From positions 1 through 64,000 of the forward strand of contig JADJRI010000028.1 in NCBI GenBank assembly GCA_016712275.1: DNA of 64,000 bases, given 5' to 3'. The translations under genes were made by a program, and so were the position numbers. The stretch's first letter is position 1; each line of letters starts with the position of its first letter. Below are positions 46,301 to 55,400 of this stretch, piece after piece. The DNA is from Planctomycetota bacterium (lineage in GTDB: Bacteria > Planctomycetota > Phycisphaerae > UBA1845 > UTPLA1). Below the pieces are notes generated by a model, which was not told where the DNA came from, did not search any database, and was given only the letters and a program-made list of their open reading frames with translations.

Positions 46301-47922
46301 TCGAGAATGCCATCGGGCCAATGTGGCAGATCGGGCTTTTCTCCCAGGATTTCAATGGCCTGCGCGTAAGCCTTGATGCGTAATGCCTGCCTGGCCTGTT
46401 CGAGCCACTGCTTGGCTTTTTGATGCGAGGAATGAACCGCGCCAAGCTTCTTGCCCAGGTCCTGTCGAATGTCCTCGATCGGCTTGCTGACATCATCAGG
46501 CCAGAATTGCAGTGAGGGCTTTTTGTTTAAGCACTCCTCGGCGGATAGCCAGTTTTCCCGATCCAGTAATTGCGTGATTTCCGCAAACCACTTGCGCGCG
46601 ATTGCGAAGTCATCCGCCTTCTTCAATTCCAACTGGAGCGATTTCTCCAGCGCGTCTAGTTCTTTGGTGATTTCGTCGGGCCAGTAGATGAGCTTGGGCT
46701 TCTTCTGAAGAAGTGCCTTGCCTTCATCCCAGTTGCGATTCTGCACCGAATCGCGAAACGGCACGAACCACTGATTCGCCGCGGCCGCGTCGGCCTCCAT
46801 CTGGGCCTGGCGTTTTTCGGCATCGCCGAATTCCTGAAACTTTCTGCGAATCTCTTCAGCGCGCTGGGTGACACCATCGGGCCAGGTCTTGATCTGTGGC
46901 GGTTCATTCAGCACCTCATCGAGGCTGAGCCATTCGCCACGCTCAAGAAGGGGCTCAAGCGTCGCCAGCCAATGCTCGGCTTCGCGCTCGTCCTGTGATC
47001 GGGCAATGGCCGCGTAATCGCGCTTTAACGTTTGAGACGGCGACAAAACACTCGCCACATCCGCGGCGCGCGGCCGGTTCTTCGGTTGGCGCTCCAACAT
47101 TTTGATGAGGAGCCCGACAAATGCCTTGGTTTCGGATTCGCCCGCGGTAAGCAGGTCTTCCCGCTGAAGCGGCAGCGCGACGGCCGAAGCCATCATTCTT
47201 GACATTTCGACGATGCGATGGGCTTCCGGCACGTCGCTAAAAAAGGGATGGATTCGTTGCGCCAGCAGGGCGATGAGATTTCCCGCGGCTATCACGTCCG
47301 ACCCGGGCTCGAAAGTGGCCAGCACATTTTCGCCATGATCCAGAACGGCGGCATATTTTTCCGGATCGATGAAGGCGCAAATTCGATCGTCGCGTTCGTA
47401 TTCATGCTCCGGCAAAACTTCCCATGCGCCGGTGATAATGACACCGGCCTGTTCGGATTTGCGCGGGCCTATGGCCAGATTCAAGTAATGCTGGATTCCA
47501 AGCGTTTCACAAAATGATGGGGCGATCCGAAAATCGGAGACTTTCCAGATGCCGTCCTTGGTTCGTAGAAGAACGCCGGGGGTCAACCCGCCGTGTGCAA
47601 TTGCGCCACCGGAAGCCGCATGTGCCGCGCGAAGGGCTTCAACAAGCGCGAAGGCGGCCGAAAGCAATTCCTCGGTGGAAATACCGGTATCATTGCGATC
47701 AAAGAAATACTTGAATTCGATGGGAGCCGCAGGCTCATGGTCGAACTGAAAAATCCCGTTATCGAGGATCGGTGCGCCGAAAGGGCGCAGCACATGGGGC
47801 GTCTCTCGTGATAACTTCCGTTGCAGCTCGAACGCGGCTCGAAGATTGCTCTCTAATTCGGCGCGCGCGGCTTCGCTGGAATCAGGGGGGATCAGGATGA
47901 TTCTGCGATAGACTTGGGCCAT
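43315..47922 (-). CDS. T6SS-associated membrane pseudokinase with C-terminal FGE/SUMF1-like domain
   Basis: About 1,535 residues. Residues 1-310 have a protein-kinase fold: HGGLTPGVLL (110-119) replaces HRDLKPxNIL, so the catalytic Asp and metal Asn are gone; SDFR replaces DFG; the C-lobe keeps LERQPKNRPRAADVASVL. Four degenerate repeats (about 300-560) follow, each with WPD. Then come globular domains, a Pro/Ala-rich linker (about 910-960), a TM helix (GIAAIVLIGALIGFSM, about 975), and periplasmic domains. The last section (SNVAIPTLQQWRIAALYLD, GLFEWCSDP, GGCFINSK, VGLRTVLP) matches the formylglycine-generating-enzyme fold. The start is the ATG at 47922 with AAAGGGA upstream. Divergent from the T6SS genes; probably the counterpart of PpkA-type T6SS regulators, but signalling without phosphotransfer. 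Confidence 0.8.
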   Translation of the reverse strand: MAQVYRRIILIPPDSSEAARAELESNLRAAFELQRKLSRETPHVLRPFGAPILDNGIFQFDHEPAAPIEFKYFFDRNDTGISTEELLSAAFALVEALRAAHAASGGAIAHGGLTPGVLLRTKDGIWKVSDFRIAPSFCETLGIQHYLNLAIGPRKSEQAGVIITGAWEVLPEHEYERDDRICAFIDPEKYAAVLDHGENVLATFEPGSDVIAAGNLIALLAQRIHPFFSDVPEAHRIVEMSRMMASAVALPLQREDLLTAGESETKAFVGLLIKMLERQPKNRPRAADVASVLSPSQTLKRDYAAIARSQDEREAEHWLATLEPLLERGEWLSLDEVLNEPPQIKTWPDGVTQRAEEIRRKFQEFGDAEKRQAQMEADAAAANQWFVPFRDSVQNRNWDEGKALLQKKPKLIYWPDEITKELDALEKSLQLELKKADDFAIARKWFAEITQLLDRENWLSAEECLNKKPSLQFWPDDVSKPIEDIRQDLGKKLGAVHSSHQKAKQWLEQARQALRIKAYAQAIEILGEKPDLPHWPDGILDEAGKLIDECAERIGDDAALKLQLRDESLQRAARVFLKAVVEKDMAGLLDSGVIRLLIDGDQVSIEEGMDRGHAILVLSLPGDASTPENPDLRIPFEYDLSQKAGAVRDADSQVRKKIVNGLAAGLLRRQAIGPQEINAKLKKSLFPGASLEIQIKKPSREATAKARLDPNDKETFDVRLTWDSQRLAWFLAESAELNKQISTRARASVREAAMAHCLQNAASMAPYASGLEMEIDAPAIESNAMTATAPFVARLVLSHPSDRRRFLLQEMKGELSAGGRIDLFGNWSDAIKALDEYVVAEQTNRRDAAVETLSALASKDGIKAKISVTPKRIKSPTEEISIELKIKGAENQLQVGRWNASRFDFDFSSGFKPPATPAPAAPAAPPGKAPAPSAAAPPKKAVSAGTQEPKKTPSPEKAAAQTQPKSKKGMFIGGGIAAIVLIGALIGFSMSGGGGKNDVPQTRPEPPTSLAIDPLSMFDATDPEFASSFKQLAEKLEGIKSEATNLDFSTPWQEETQGTVVQTASLKLGNSPFDARITLTFDPVKREWGSPQWEFQDQPPIAQIAGWLRSNAARQIQALSKEDKQADAEKLHADLSPIFESLKRKGLCESLDPLETTIATEVPRDSPVTAAEYPISEVLGRENAGLAKLIQAVVEPGKSEMLKLRPEFIGDSWDISQPDTSSRVATIKVGEFADLSVKCTFAYDEPTSTYAGTPIWSLETSAPEQLSLAKALIADGERRITSLSASGKLNLARGQFEQLSAAVTQIRANSAFVELPTLQIGVPDAWINTRPPGYSAVESAGTDEQSGYPRQIAKDADGRLMLLIAIAPTDSIWDKLGAATEKRDWFIMYVDANEWAIDREQGEAAKPGTPFNDYQSAETAAKGSNVAIPTLQQWRIAALYLDSNAVGQAANLFDGLFEWCSDPVAGSNTAQGRHWVTGGCFINSKQNLPAAPPTGDFEARLRWLESPLITQSRFHGDDLVGLRTVLPIYPAAQGE

Positions 47923-48111
47923 TATCCCTTTGTTGCGTCCAGAACCGCGCGCGCTGCTTGTGGTTTCGAAAGCCACAAGTATAATCGACAAGCGGACTTC
48001 GGCGTATGGCCGGACGCGCTTGGGAGTCGAGCGTCACGTCCTGCTCCGCATTTTCGCGGACATTATCGTGATGCTGTCCGGGATACCAGCGTTCGACTGG
48101 AAATCAACGGC

Positions 48112-49297
48112 GTGAATCACTCTGAAGGTCAACTCGATGTATCGTATTCCGGCAAGGTCCCAGCCGACTTGCTGAGCCGACTGCGCGCCGAATTGCTTCA
48201 GACCGATGAATCGGATCGGTATCGCCTCTTCGCGGCGCTCTTGGCCAATCTGGCTGAACATCACGATGGACGCGGCAATGGTCGGGACGGCGGCGAGCAA
48301 GCCGCCGCACTGTCAAAACGGCTGCAAGCCTCCGCCGAAGAGGCCGCACTCCTGCGCGACGAAATCACGGCGCTCAAGGCGGACCTTGCATTAAGCGCCA
48401 AGCAACTCGCGGATGAGCAGGGGCGCAATCAGGAATATCGCAAGACGGTCGATTCCTATCGACAGCGCCTCGAAGAAATCAAGAAACGTGAAGCCGATCT
48501 TGAAGCGGAATTGGTGGCCAAAAACGCGGCGCTGCACAAGGCCGAAACGGCCGCAGAGCGATTTCAGCTCCAATCGCAACGGGCCGATCTGGCCCTCAAA
48601 GGACATGTCGCGCGTCGATGGGCTTGAGGCCGAGAAGCGAAACCTGAATGCACGCATCGTTGAACTTGAAAAATCAGTCGACCAGGTTCGTGCGGACAAG
48701 GATCGCGAAATTGCCGACCTTCGCGCGAATCTGGCGACGACCAGCACGCAAACGGATCGCGGCGCCGACGAAGTATTGGCGTTGCTCTGGGATCGACTGG
48801 CTCGAACAAAGCCGGCGCTGGTCGAAGGGCATGTGAAGCCAAACCGGCAGGCCGCCGAGCGGCTGTTTGACGCCTTCATCGAATTGGCGTATTTCGCCAA
48901 TTCGTTTGAGAATCAGATGCGGCCCTTTCTGGACAGATACACAAAGCAAAATGAGCTTGTGGCCAGACCCTGGAAAGTATATCGAAGCTACGAAGATGTG
49001 CTTGAAACCATCGCAAAGACCATAGCCGTGACGGGCGGTAAGCCGGTCGGCGTTCTCAAAATGCGTCTGCGAGAGCTTAACAAATGGACGATCGGCGCGC
49101 TGATGGGGGGCGATGCCGCGGTGGAATCGGTTGGTGCGGAATTAAAAGGCCAGCTTCAGGGCCCGGGCGGCATGGGTGGCAACATGAATCTCACCGTCCG
49201 GGACTACTTGCGAAATGACGGCGACGAGATGTTTCGCGACCACATGCTGGTGGTCCGAAGCAACAAACTGTCCGAGGTGTTTAAGCTGACGATGTAA
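48112..49297 (+). CDS. Coiled-coil protein at the head of the T6SS operon (one frameshift)
   Basis: About 395 residues. GQLDVSYSGKVPADLLSRL is followed by a long charged coiled coil (QAAALSKRLQASAEEAALL, then ALSAKQLADEQGRNQEYRK), broken by one inserted base near 48605. It resumes at DGLEAEKRNLNARIVELEKSVDQ and ends in a globular part (LLWDRLARTKPALVEGHVKP; DRYTKQNELVARPWKVYRS). The start is uncertain; the GTG at 48112 is the first plausible codon after the divergent gene's region. Not recognised as any core Tss protein. Its position before tssJ suggests a T6SS accessory or assembly factor. Confidence 0.6.
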
Positions 49298-49370
49298 GCG
49301 GGGTCGATAACTGCACGGTGAAATCGACCGCGCTCAGAAAACTGGGCCGTGATAATGGAAGGAGCGTTTC

Positions 49371-50054
49371 ATGGGCTTGGCAATCTTGAAAAGGCGTCGA
49401 AACTTTCTTTGCCTTTCGGCAATTCTCATCGGTATCGCGTCGCTGGACATCGGCTGCGGCCGCGAACTGACGATCTACCGCGACAACGTCATCAATACGG
49501 ATTTCGATCGAAACGGAGCGCCGATCGAAGTTGATATCGTCACGGTTTTTCCGAGCGACTTTCGCCACGTGAATGACACCGATCTCGAGGAAATCAACAA
49601 TGACCTCCTTCCCGGCAAAAAGATAAACTCCAAGATGTGGTTCGAGCGAAAGCCGACGCGCGAATCATACAAAAACATGGATCCGAACCACTATTACATC
49701 CCCAGCAAGCGAATTTTCTCATTTGCCGCGAACCGCGAAGACACCTTCGGCAACTACAAGGGCGGCCGCATTCAAGGCGCCAAATTCCGCGAGAGCAACA
49801 AAAAAGGCGATATCGTCGTAACCGGAATTCCAGTGGACGACATTTGGAATGAACGTTCCGTCCTCTTTGTATTCTGCAAGTTCACGAACGCCAATGGTGA
49901 AGTGTTGCCCACGGCGCCGGCGGAATTCCGCAAGCTGGGACGATACAAAGAGGAACTGGCAGTGACCATTCACGACAAGTATGTTGAAGTCGGAACGAGC
50001 GCCAAGCTCGACAAGAAGATGGAGGAAGAGCAGGCCAGGAAATCGAAGGAATAG
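49371..50054 (+). CDS. tssJ: TssJ-like T6SS lipoprotein
   Basis: A 227-residue lipoprotein with lipobox LDIGC after NFLCLSAILIGIAS, a beta-sandwich-like body (GAPIEVDIVTVFPSDF, SVLFVFCKFTNANGEV) and a charged coil tail (KLDKKMEEEQARKSKE). Position directly before tssK-tssL-tssM and the outer-membrane lipoprotein signal match TssJ (SciN), which tethers TssM to the outer membrane. It is longer than classic TssJ (about 150-180 residues). GGAAGGAG precedes the ATG at 49371. Sequence similarity alone is weak; the call relies on synteny and topology. Confidence 0.75.
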   Translation: MGLAILKRRRNFLCLSAILIGIASLDIGCGRELTIYRDNVINTDFDRNGAPIEVDIVTVFPSDFRHVNDTDLEEINNDLLPGKKINSKMWFERKPTRESYKNMDPNHYYIPSKRIFSFAANREDTFGNYKGGRIQGAKFRESNKKGDIVVTGIPVDDIWNERSVLFVFCKFTNANGEVLPTAPAEFRKLGRYKEELAVTIHDKYVEVGTSAKLDKKMEEEQARKSKE

Positions 50055-50091
50055 TGACATCCATCGCCGCAACCTTACAAAGGCGCTTTGA

Positions 50092-51507
50092 ATGAACTCA
50101 TGGACCGAAGTTCACTGGTCAGAGGGCATGTTCCTCAGGCCGCATCATTTGCAAAACGGCCAGCGATGGCTTGAGAACATCGTGCGCTCCAGCCTCGATG
50201 CCTCAAGACCCTTCGCATGGGGATTCACCGAGCTCGAGGTGGCCAAGGAGCCGCTCGAGAATTTTACCCTCCGGCTCGACCGCTGCTCCATTCGCCTCAA
50301 AGACGGGACATGGATCAGAATTCCCGACAACACCGAGGTCGATCCGCTGAATTTCAAGGATCCCATCGAGCAAAACCGGGGATCGCTCGATGTTTTCTTC
50401 GGCGTGCCCGCCATGCAGGAAGTGCGTGCCAATTCCGTGTCTTTGGAAAATCCGGAATCCACATCGGGTTCTCCCAGATACGAACCGCATCCCGTCACCC
50501 GGCGCGATGAAAACACCGGCGAAAATCCGCAAATCGTCTACATGCGCCGTATCCGCGGAAAGCTCTTCACCGAGCGCGACGACATGACCGGCTATGAAGT
50601 GCTGCGGATCGGCCGTCTCAAACGCACCGACCGTGCCGGCGCCCTGCCCGAAATGGATGATCTGGGCGCGGGGCCGCTTCTGGCATTGCAGGCGGATGCC
50701 GGCCTGAGCGCGCTGGTTCGCTCGCTTGCGGATCAGGTCGAAGCGAAAGACGAAGTACTGGCGCGCGAAGCCCGCGAGCATCGCATGTTGTTCACGGATG
50801 GCGTGGCTGCCAATACCGAGCACCTCATCAAACTGCATGTCCTAAACGAGGTGCGCGGCAACATGAAGGCCCTGCTTCAGTGTCCGCTGCTGCATCCCTT
50901 CGATGTGTTCAGCATGTTCGCAAAACTGGTCGGCCACCTGTCTGTCTTCCATGAGGATCTCGTCCCGGTGGATATTCCAAATTATGACCACGATCGGCCG
51001 GGAGAATCGCTGGAGCGTCTCAGGGCCCGAATTGTCGTCCTGCTCGAGGCGATGCGGCCTGTTGCGTATGTCGAACGCCCGTTTGCGCTTAAGAAGGACG
51101 AGACCGGCCGCGAAGGTCTCGAGGTCGAGCTCGACCGGAAGTGGATCGACGAAAACCTCGAAATGTTTGTCGCCCTCATTTCCGATGAGCTCGACATCAA
51201 CGAACTCTACAACCACATTTACCAAAAGCTGGATATGAAACTCGCGTCGCCCTCGCGATCCCGGCGCATTCACAACATCGCGGTTCGCGGGCTGGCGCTG
51301 CAGATCAAATCGGTGCCGGCGGGCTCGCTCCCGCGGCGGCAGAATCTGCACTACTTCAAAGTCGACAAAACGATCGGTCCGGATCGAACGGACTATTGGA
51401 AGGAATGCGAACAGGAGCGCGGCATTCGAATGAGCATTCGCGAGGGGCAGCTTGCCGCCATGTCCCAGTTCAAGCCCGCGCTGTACGTTGCCTTGAAAGG
51501 CCCCTGA
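50092..51507 (+). CDS. tssK: T6SS baseplate protein TssK
   Basis: A 471-residue baseplate connector that links the TssE/F/G wedge to the TssL/M membrane complex. The diagnostic N-terminus EVHWSEGMFLRPHHLQ is present, followed by DRCSIRLKDGTWIRIPDN and the conserved mid-region RGNMKALLQCPLLHPFDVF. The C-terminus LDMKLASPSRSRRIHNIAV precedes a final KPALYVALK strand. Intact with no frameshift. Cytoplasmic, normally trimeric. 37 bases after the TssJ-like gene and 49 bases before tssL. Confidence 0.96.
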   Translation: MNSWTEVHWSEGMFLRPHHLQNGQRWLENIVRSSLDASRPFAWGFTELEVAKEPLENFTLRLDRCSIRLKDGTWIRIPDNTEVDPLNFKDPIEQNRGSLDVFFGVPAMQEVRANSVSLENPESTSGSPRYEPHPVTRRDENTGENPQIVYMRRIRGKLFTERDDMTGYEVLRIGRLKRTDRAGALPEMDDLGAGPLLALQADAGLSALVRSLADQVEAKDEVLAREAREHRMLFTDGVAANTEHLIKLHVLNEVRGNMKALLQCPLLHPFDVFSMFAKLVGHLSVFHEDLVPVDIPNYDHDRPGESLERLRARIVVLLEAMRPVAYVERPFALKKDETGREGLEVELDRKWIDENLEMFVALISDELDINELYNHIYQKLDMKLASPSRSRRIHNIAVRGLALQIKSVPAGSLPRRQNLHYFKVDKTIGPDRTDYWKECEQERGIRMSIREGQLAAMSQFKPALYVALKGP

Positions 51508-51556
51508 GAAAATGGATGATGCCGTTGTCATGGGCTCGACAGGATTGTGAGGATGC

Positions 51557-52360
51557 ATGGCTGAGAAAATGAAGCATCGACTGACCGAAGCCGCCTGGCC
51601 TGTCTTCGAGTTTCTGATCAACTTCGGACGCCAGGTGAAGTATGGCAACGTGCCGGCGCCGGAACAGGTTCGGTATGAGGCGCTTTCGTCGGTGCGCGAC
51701 GGCGAGGATATTGCCCGCGACGAGCCGGTCACAGAACGATGCTGGAACGATCGCATCAAAGCCATGCTCGTCTATTTGATCGACTATAAATTGTTGAATA
51801 CAAACTGGCGCGGGCAGTCGTACTGGTTCGACAATCGCTTTGAAACCGATCAGGAGATCTTAAACCACGTCGAGTCGCTTGGCGGCGATAAGTTTTTTGA
51901 GGATTGCGACGAACTTCAGCGCGAGTACGAACTGGCCGAGCGCCGCGATCGCCGCGACAAGGACGAACTCGCCGAAATGCTGAATCTCTATTTCGTCGCG
52001 CTACGCCTCGGATTCAAAGGTCGGTTTCACGATCGCCCGCAGGAATTGGCCGACTATGTGCGGAAACTCTATTCGCGCCTGCCCGCCTACGGCAGCACGC
52101 GCGCGAAGGAGATGTTTCCCGATGCCTATGAAAATGTCTCCGAAGAGCGAATCGATTACAAACTGGGCATGAGCCTGAGCGTGATTGCCGCGATGTTGCT
52201 CTGTATCGTGATCTTTTCGGGGTTCGTATTCCGAATCGCATGGCAGCAAGCCGTGGGCGACATCGAAACAGCCGCGACCAGTGTAAAGCAAGGTGAGTTC
52301 TTTCAGGCTGATTCGTCGGGAACAAACGCCGGTGTCGATCGAAGCGCGTCTTCCAACTGA
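51557..52360 (+). CDS. tssL: T6SS inner-membrane protein TssL (DotU/IcmH family)
   Basis: A 267-residue protein with an N-terminal cytoplasmic DotU domain: TEAAWPVFEFLINFGRQV, AMLVYLIDYKLLNTNW and LNLYFVALRLGFKGRF are family signatures. One C-terminal TM helix (VIAAMLLCIVIFSGFVF) is followed by a short periplasmic tail. It has no OmpA/peptidoglycan-binding extension, so wall attachment would have to come from elsewhere. It anchors TssK to the membrane and pairs with TssM, whose gene follows 45 bases later. Confidence 0.94.
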   Translation: MAEKMKHRLTEAAWPVFEFLINFGRQVKYGNVPAPEQVRYEALSSVRDGEDIARDEPVTERCWNDRIKAMLVYLIDYKLLNTNWRGQSYWFDNRFETDQEILNHVESLGGDKFFEDCDELQREYELAERRDRRDKDELAEMLNLYFVALRLGFKGRFHDRPQELADYVRKLYSRLPAYGSTRAKEMFPDAYENVSEERIDYKLGMSLSVIAAMLLCIVIFSGFVFRIAWQQAVGDIETAATSVKQGEFFQADSSGTNAGVDRSASSN

Positions 52361-52405
52361 CGAATTGCCCGGCTGAATGGCCGGTGTTTGCAAAGAGGGA
52401 TCGAT

Positions 52406-55400
52406 ATGTTCAAGAAACTTCTGGCGGGTTACAAGAGTCTACCGCCGGAAATTCGAATCGTTCTGGCGATGGCCGGGTTGGGTTCTCCCTACGGCGCGTT
52501 CGAGCTACTGCGCCTCATTTTCCCCGGCAAAGTACGCGCCAATTGATATTCGGCGTCGTCGGCGTCATGTTCCTGCTGGCCGGCGTCAGCTTCCTCGCCG
52601 TCAAACTGTTCGGCTGGAAGAAGAACAAAAGGCCAACAAGCTCGGCGGCGATCTGGCTCGCCAGGATGCGACCGGCCCGGTCTCGATGGACGTTCGGGCC
52701 GCCATCAAGTCAAACAACGAGAAATTCTTCACCGCCATCCGCGAGATGAAGAAGAATCTGAATGTCAACGTCTATGACCTGCCGTGGTACATCGTCATCG
52801 GTGATTCGGGCTGCGGAAAAACGAAACTCATCAACGAAGGCGGCCTCACCTTTTCCACCGGCAAGCCCGAAGGCTATCAGCTCGGCACGCTGAATTACAA
52901 CTGGTGGTTCACTGAAGACGCCATTTTCGTGGATATGGCCGGCCGATTGTGCAACCCACAGGATGATGCCGATCACAAGGAGTGGCAGGCATTTCTCGAG
53001 ACCGTTTCGAAGGGTCGAAAGGGCTATCCGATCAACGGCGCGATCGTCGCCGTCTCCGCGGAGCACCTCCTTCAGGATTCCCCCGAAAAACACGAACAGG
53101 ATGCCAACACCGCATTGGAGCGGCTGCGAGAGCTTCAAACGAAACTGGGCGTCACGTTCGCGACCTATCTGGTGGTCACCAAGTGCGACAAAATCCTCGG
53201 CTTTATGCAGTTCTTCGACCGCGCCGAGCGCGACATCAGTTTCCGCAATCAGATTTTCGGCTGGTCCAAGCCGGGGCCGTTCAACGAACTGTATGATCCG
53301 GAAAAATTCACCGACGACTTCGATAATCTCTACACGCGGCTGAACGAACTGCGCATTCGCAGGCTCAACGACGATGCCGAGGAGCATGAGCTCGGAATGG
53401 CGTACAGCTTTCCGAGGAATTCCGCGAATTGCGCGAGCCCCTGCAGACCTACACGCGCACCCTGTTTCCCATGATCAAACAGGCCCGTGTCGTTAAAAAC
53501 CTCATCTTTCGCGGCGTTTACTTCACGACCGCAACGCAGCGGGGCTCGGTCATTCTGAAGCACCTTGCCGAGCGCATGGGCAACGATTCCGCCCAGAACA
53601 TTCCCACCCTGGAAGAGCTTTATCCGAAGCCCCGCGCCCACTTCATTAAGGATCTCTTCTTCCGAAAGGTCTTCAAGGAATTCGGACTCGTCTTTCGCAA
53701 TGAGCAGGAAGCCGCAAAGCACCAGAAACTGGCGAAGCTTTTGCGCACGGCGAGCATTGTCGTCACCGTCGTGGTGCTGGCATCGCTGGCTTACGGCTTT
53801 ACGAAATTCGACAGCCTGATCGGCAAGGCCCGCGCGATGGTCATTGCGTCCATGAATGACAAGGGCGAGCCCGGTCCGGCGCCCGTGGTTGCCGCGTCAG
53901 GTGTTGAGACGGATGCATTAAAAGCGTGCATCGACATTTCAAAATACCGGCAGGACCTGATCGACAACCCGTGGGCCGCCCGCCTTCTTTCGCTTTTCTG
54001 GGACAGCGGAAAGCCCGTCCGCGATCTTCAGTCGATTCGCGCCGGCCTGTTTGAAGAGGCCGTGTTGCGTCCTGCCCTGAGACAGGTCGATGAAGCGCTG
54101 CGTGCCGCGAAAATCGGCGAGTATGGCGATTCAAAGGACCATGCCGAACGGGCCGAACGTTTTCGCAAGTGTCTTGTCGTTTACCTCAGGCTTGCATCCT
54201 ATCGCGATCGCGAGGGCGAACAGCCGTCTCTTGAACAGCGCGATTACGACTCTCTCTTTTCCATCGTAAAGACCAAAAGCTCTGACAAAGGGGATGTCAT
54301 TGGCCTGGTCTCCTGGGATCAATTCATGTCGGAGCTTGGGCAATACATCGCCCAGTGCAGCCAGGATGCCAACCTCAACGCCTCAAATCTGCTGAAGCGT
54401 CCCGGGTTTTCGCCGGACGAAACGCTGCTGGCGGCCCTTGAAGCCTATCGAAGATACCTGCTTCCGTTGGCACGCATGGACGAGACCCATCCGGATGCGT
54501 CCGTCAAGAAATTGATGCTCGTCAAGAAATCGTGCAGCGACATTGAAACGGCCTACGCAAACATCTTGGTGCTCAGCGACACCGAAGTGGAGAGCCGAAG
54601 AGATCTCGAGGCACTGCGCGAAGAATATGCGAAACTGCATACGCGCTTGGCCGGTGCCTTTGACAACTGTCGCTGGGAGGAATCGAAGGGCGATCTGGGC
54701 CAGCGCGGCGAGCCGCTGGAAACGCTGGCGGCCGCGCTATCGCGGGTTCGGGAAAAGCACTGGGTCTCAGCCCAGCGGGATTTTCATTTTGCATTCACCG
54801 GCCGCGATTTGTCCGGAACGCGTGCAAGTTCCGACGCGACAAACGCAAGTTCCAGCGCTCAGGAATCGGCAACGGGCAGCGCCGCGAAAGACACATCGGA
54901 ACGACAGAGGATTCTTCGATCCATCGGCATGATCGCCTCGCCCCCGGTCGGTGCGCCGGAAGAGGACTCGTGCCTGGACCGAATCGTCAAACGCGGCCTT
55001 GGAGAGCTGGGCCTGCTGAATACCGCCAATATCAAGGAGGGCGCGACGCTAGCGGAATTGGTGTTGGAAATCCCGGCCCTGTATCCGGGAATACTTGACC
55101 CCATTCGTTCGGGTGACAAAGATCCGGCACGTGTCTTCGGCCTCAAATTGACGCCCGATGCGGAGACCGTTCGCGCCAAGCTCGATCAAATGAACGCGAC
55201 GCTCGCGAAATTGGCGACGGCTTCGGAAACAGAAGCGAGCCGAGCCGCGCTTCGAGCCTGCATCGACAAAGTCATCGACGCCGGCAACGCCGTGATTGAC
55301 CTCCAGGAAAAGCCGGTCGTGGTTCAATTGCAGGGCGATCATCAACAATTTTGGAAACCCGAGGAGCTGGCGGAATTGATGACAAGCCAGGCCTCGCTGG

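Noticed and set aside
52500..53420. Programmed frameshifting in tssM
   Set aside because: Three separate one-base losses at unremarkable sites, with no slippery heptamer plus structure recognised; uncorrected indels explain them better, as in many other genes here.
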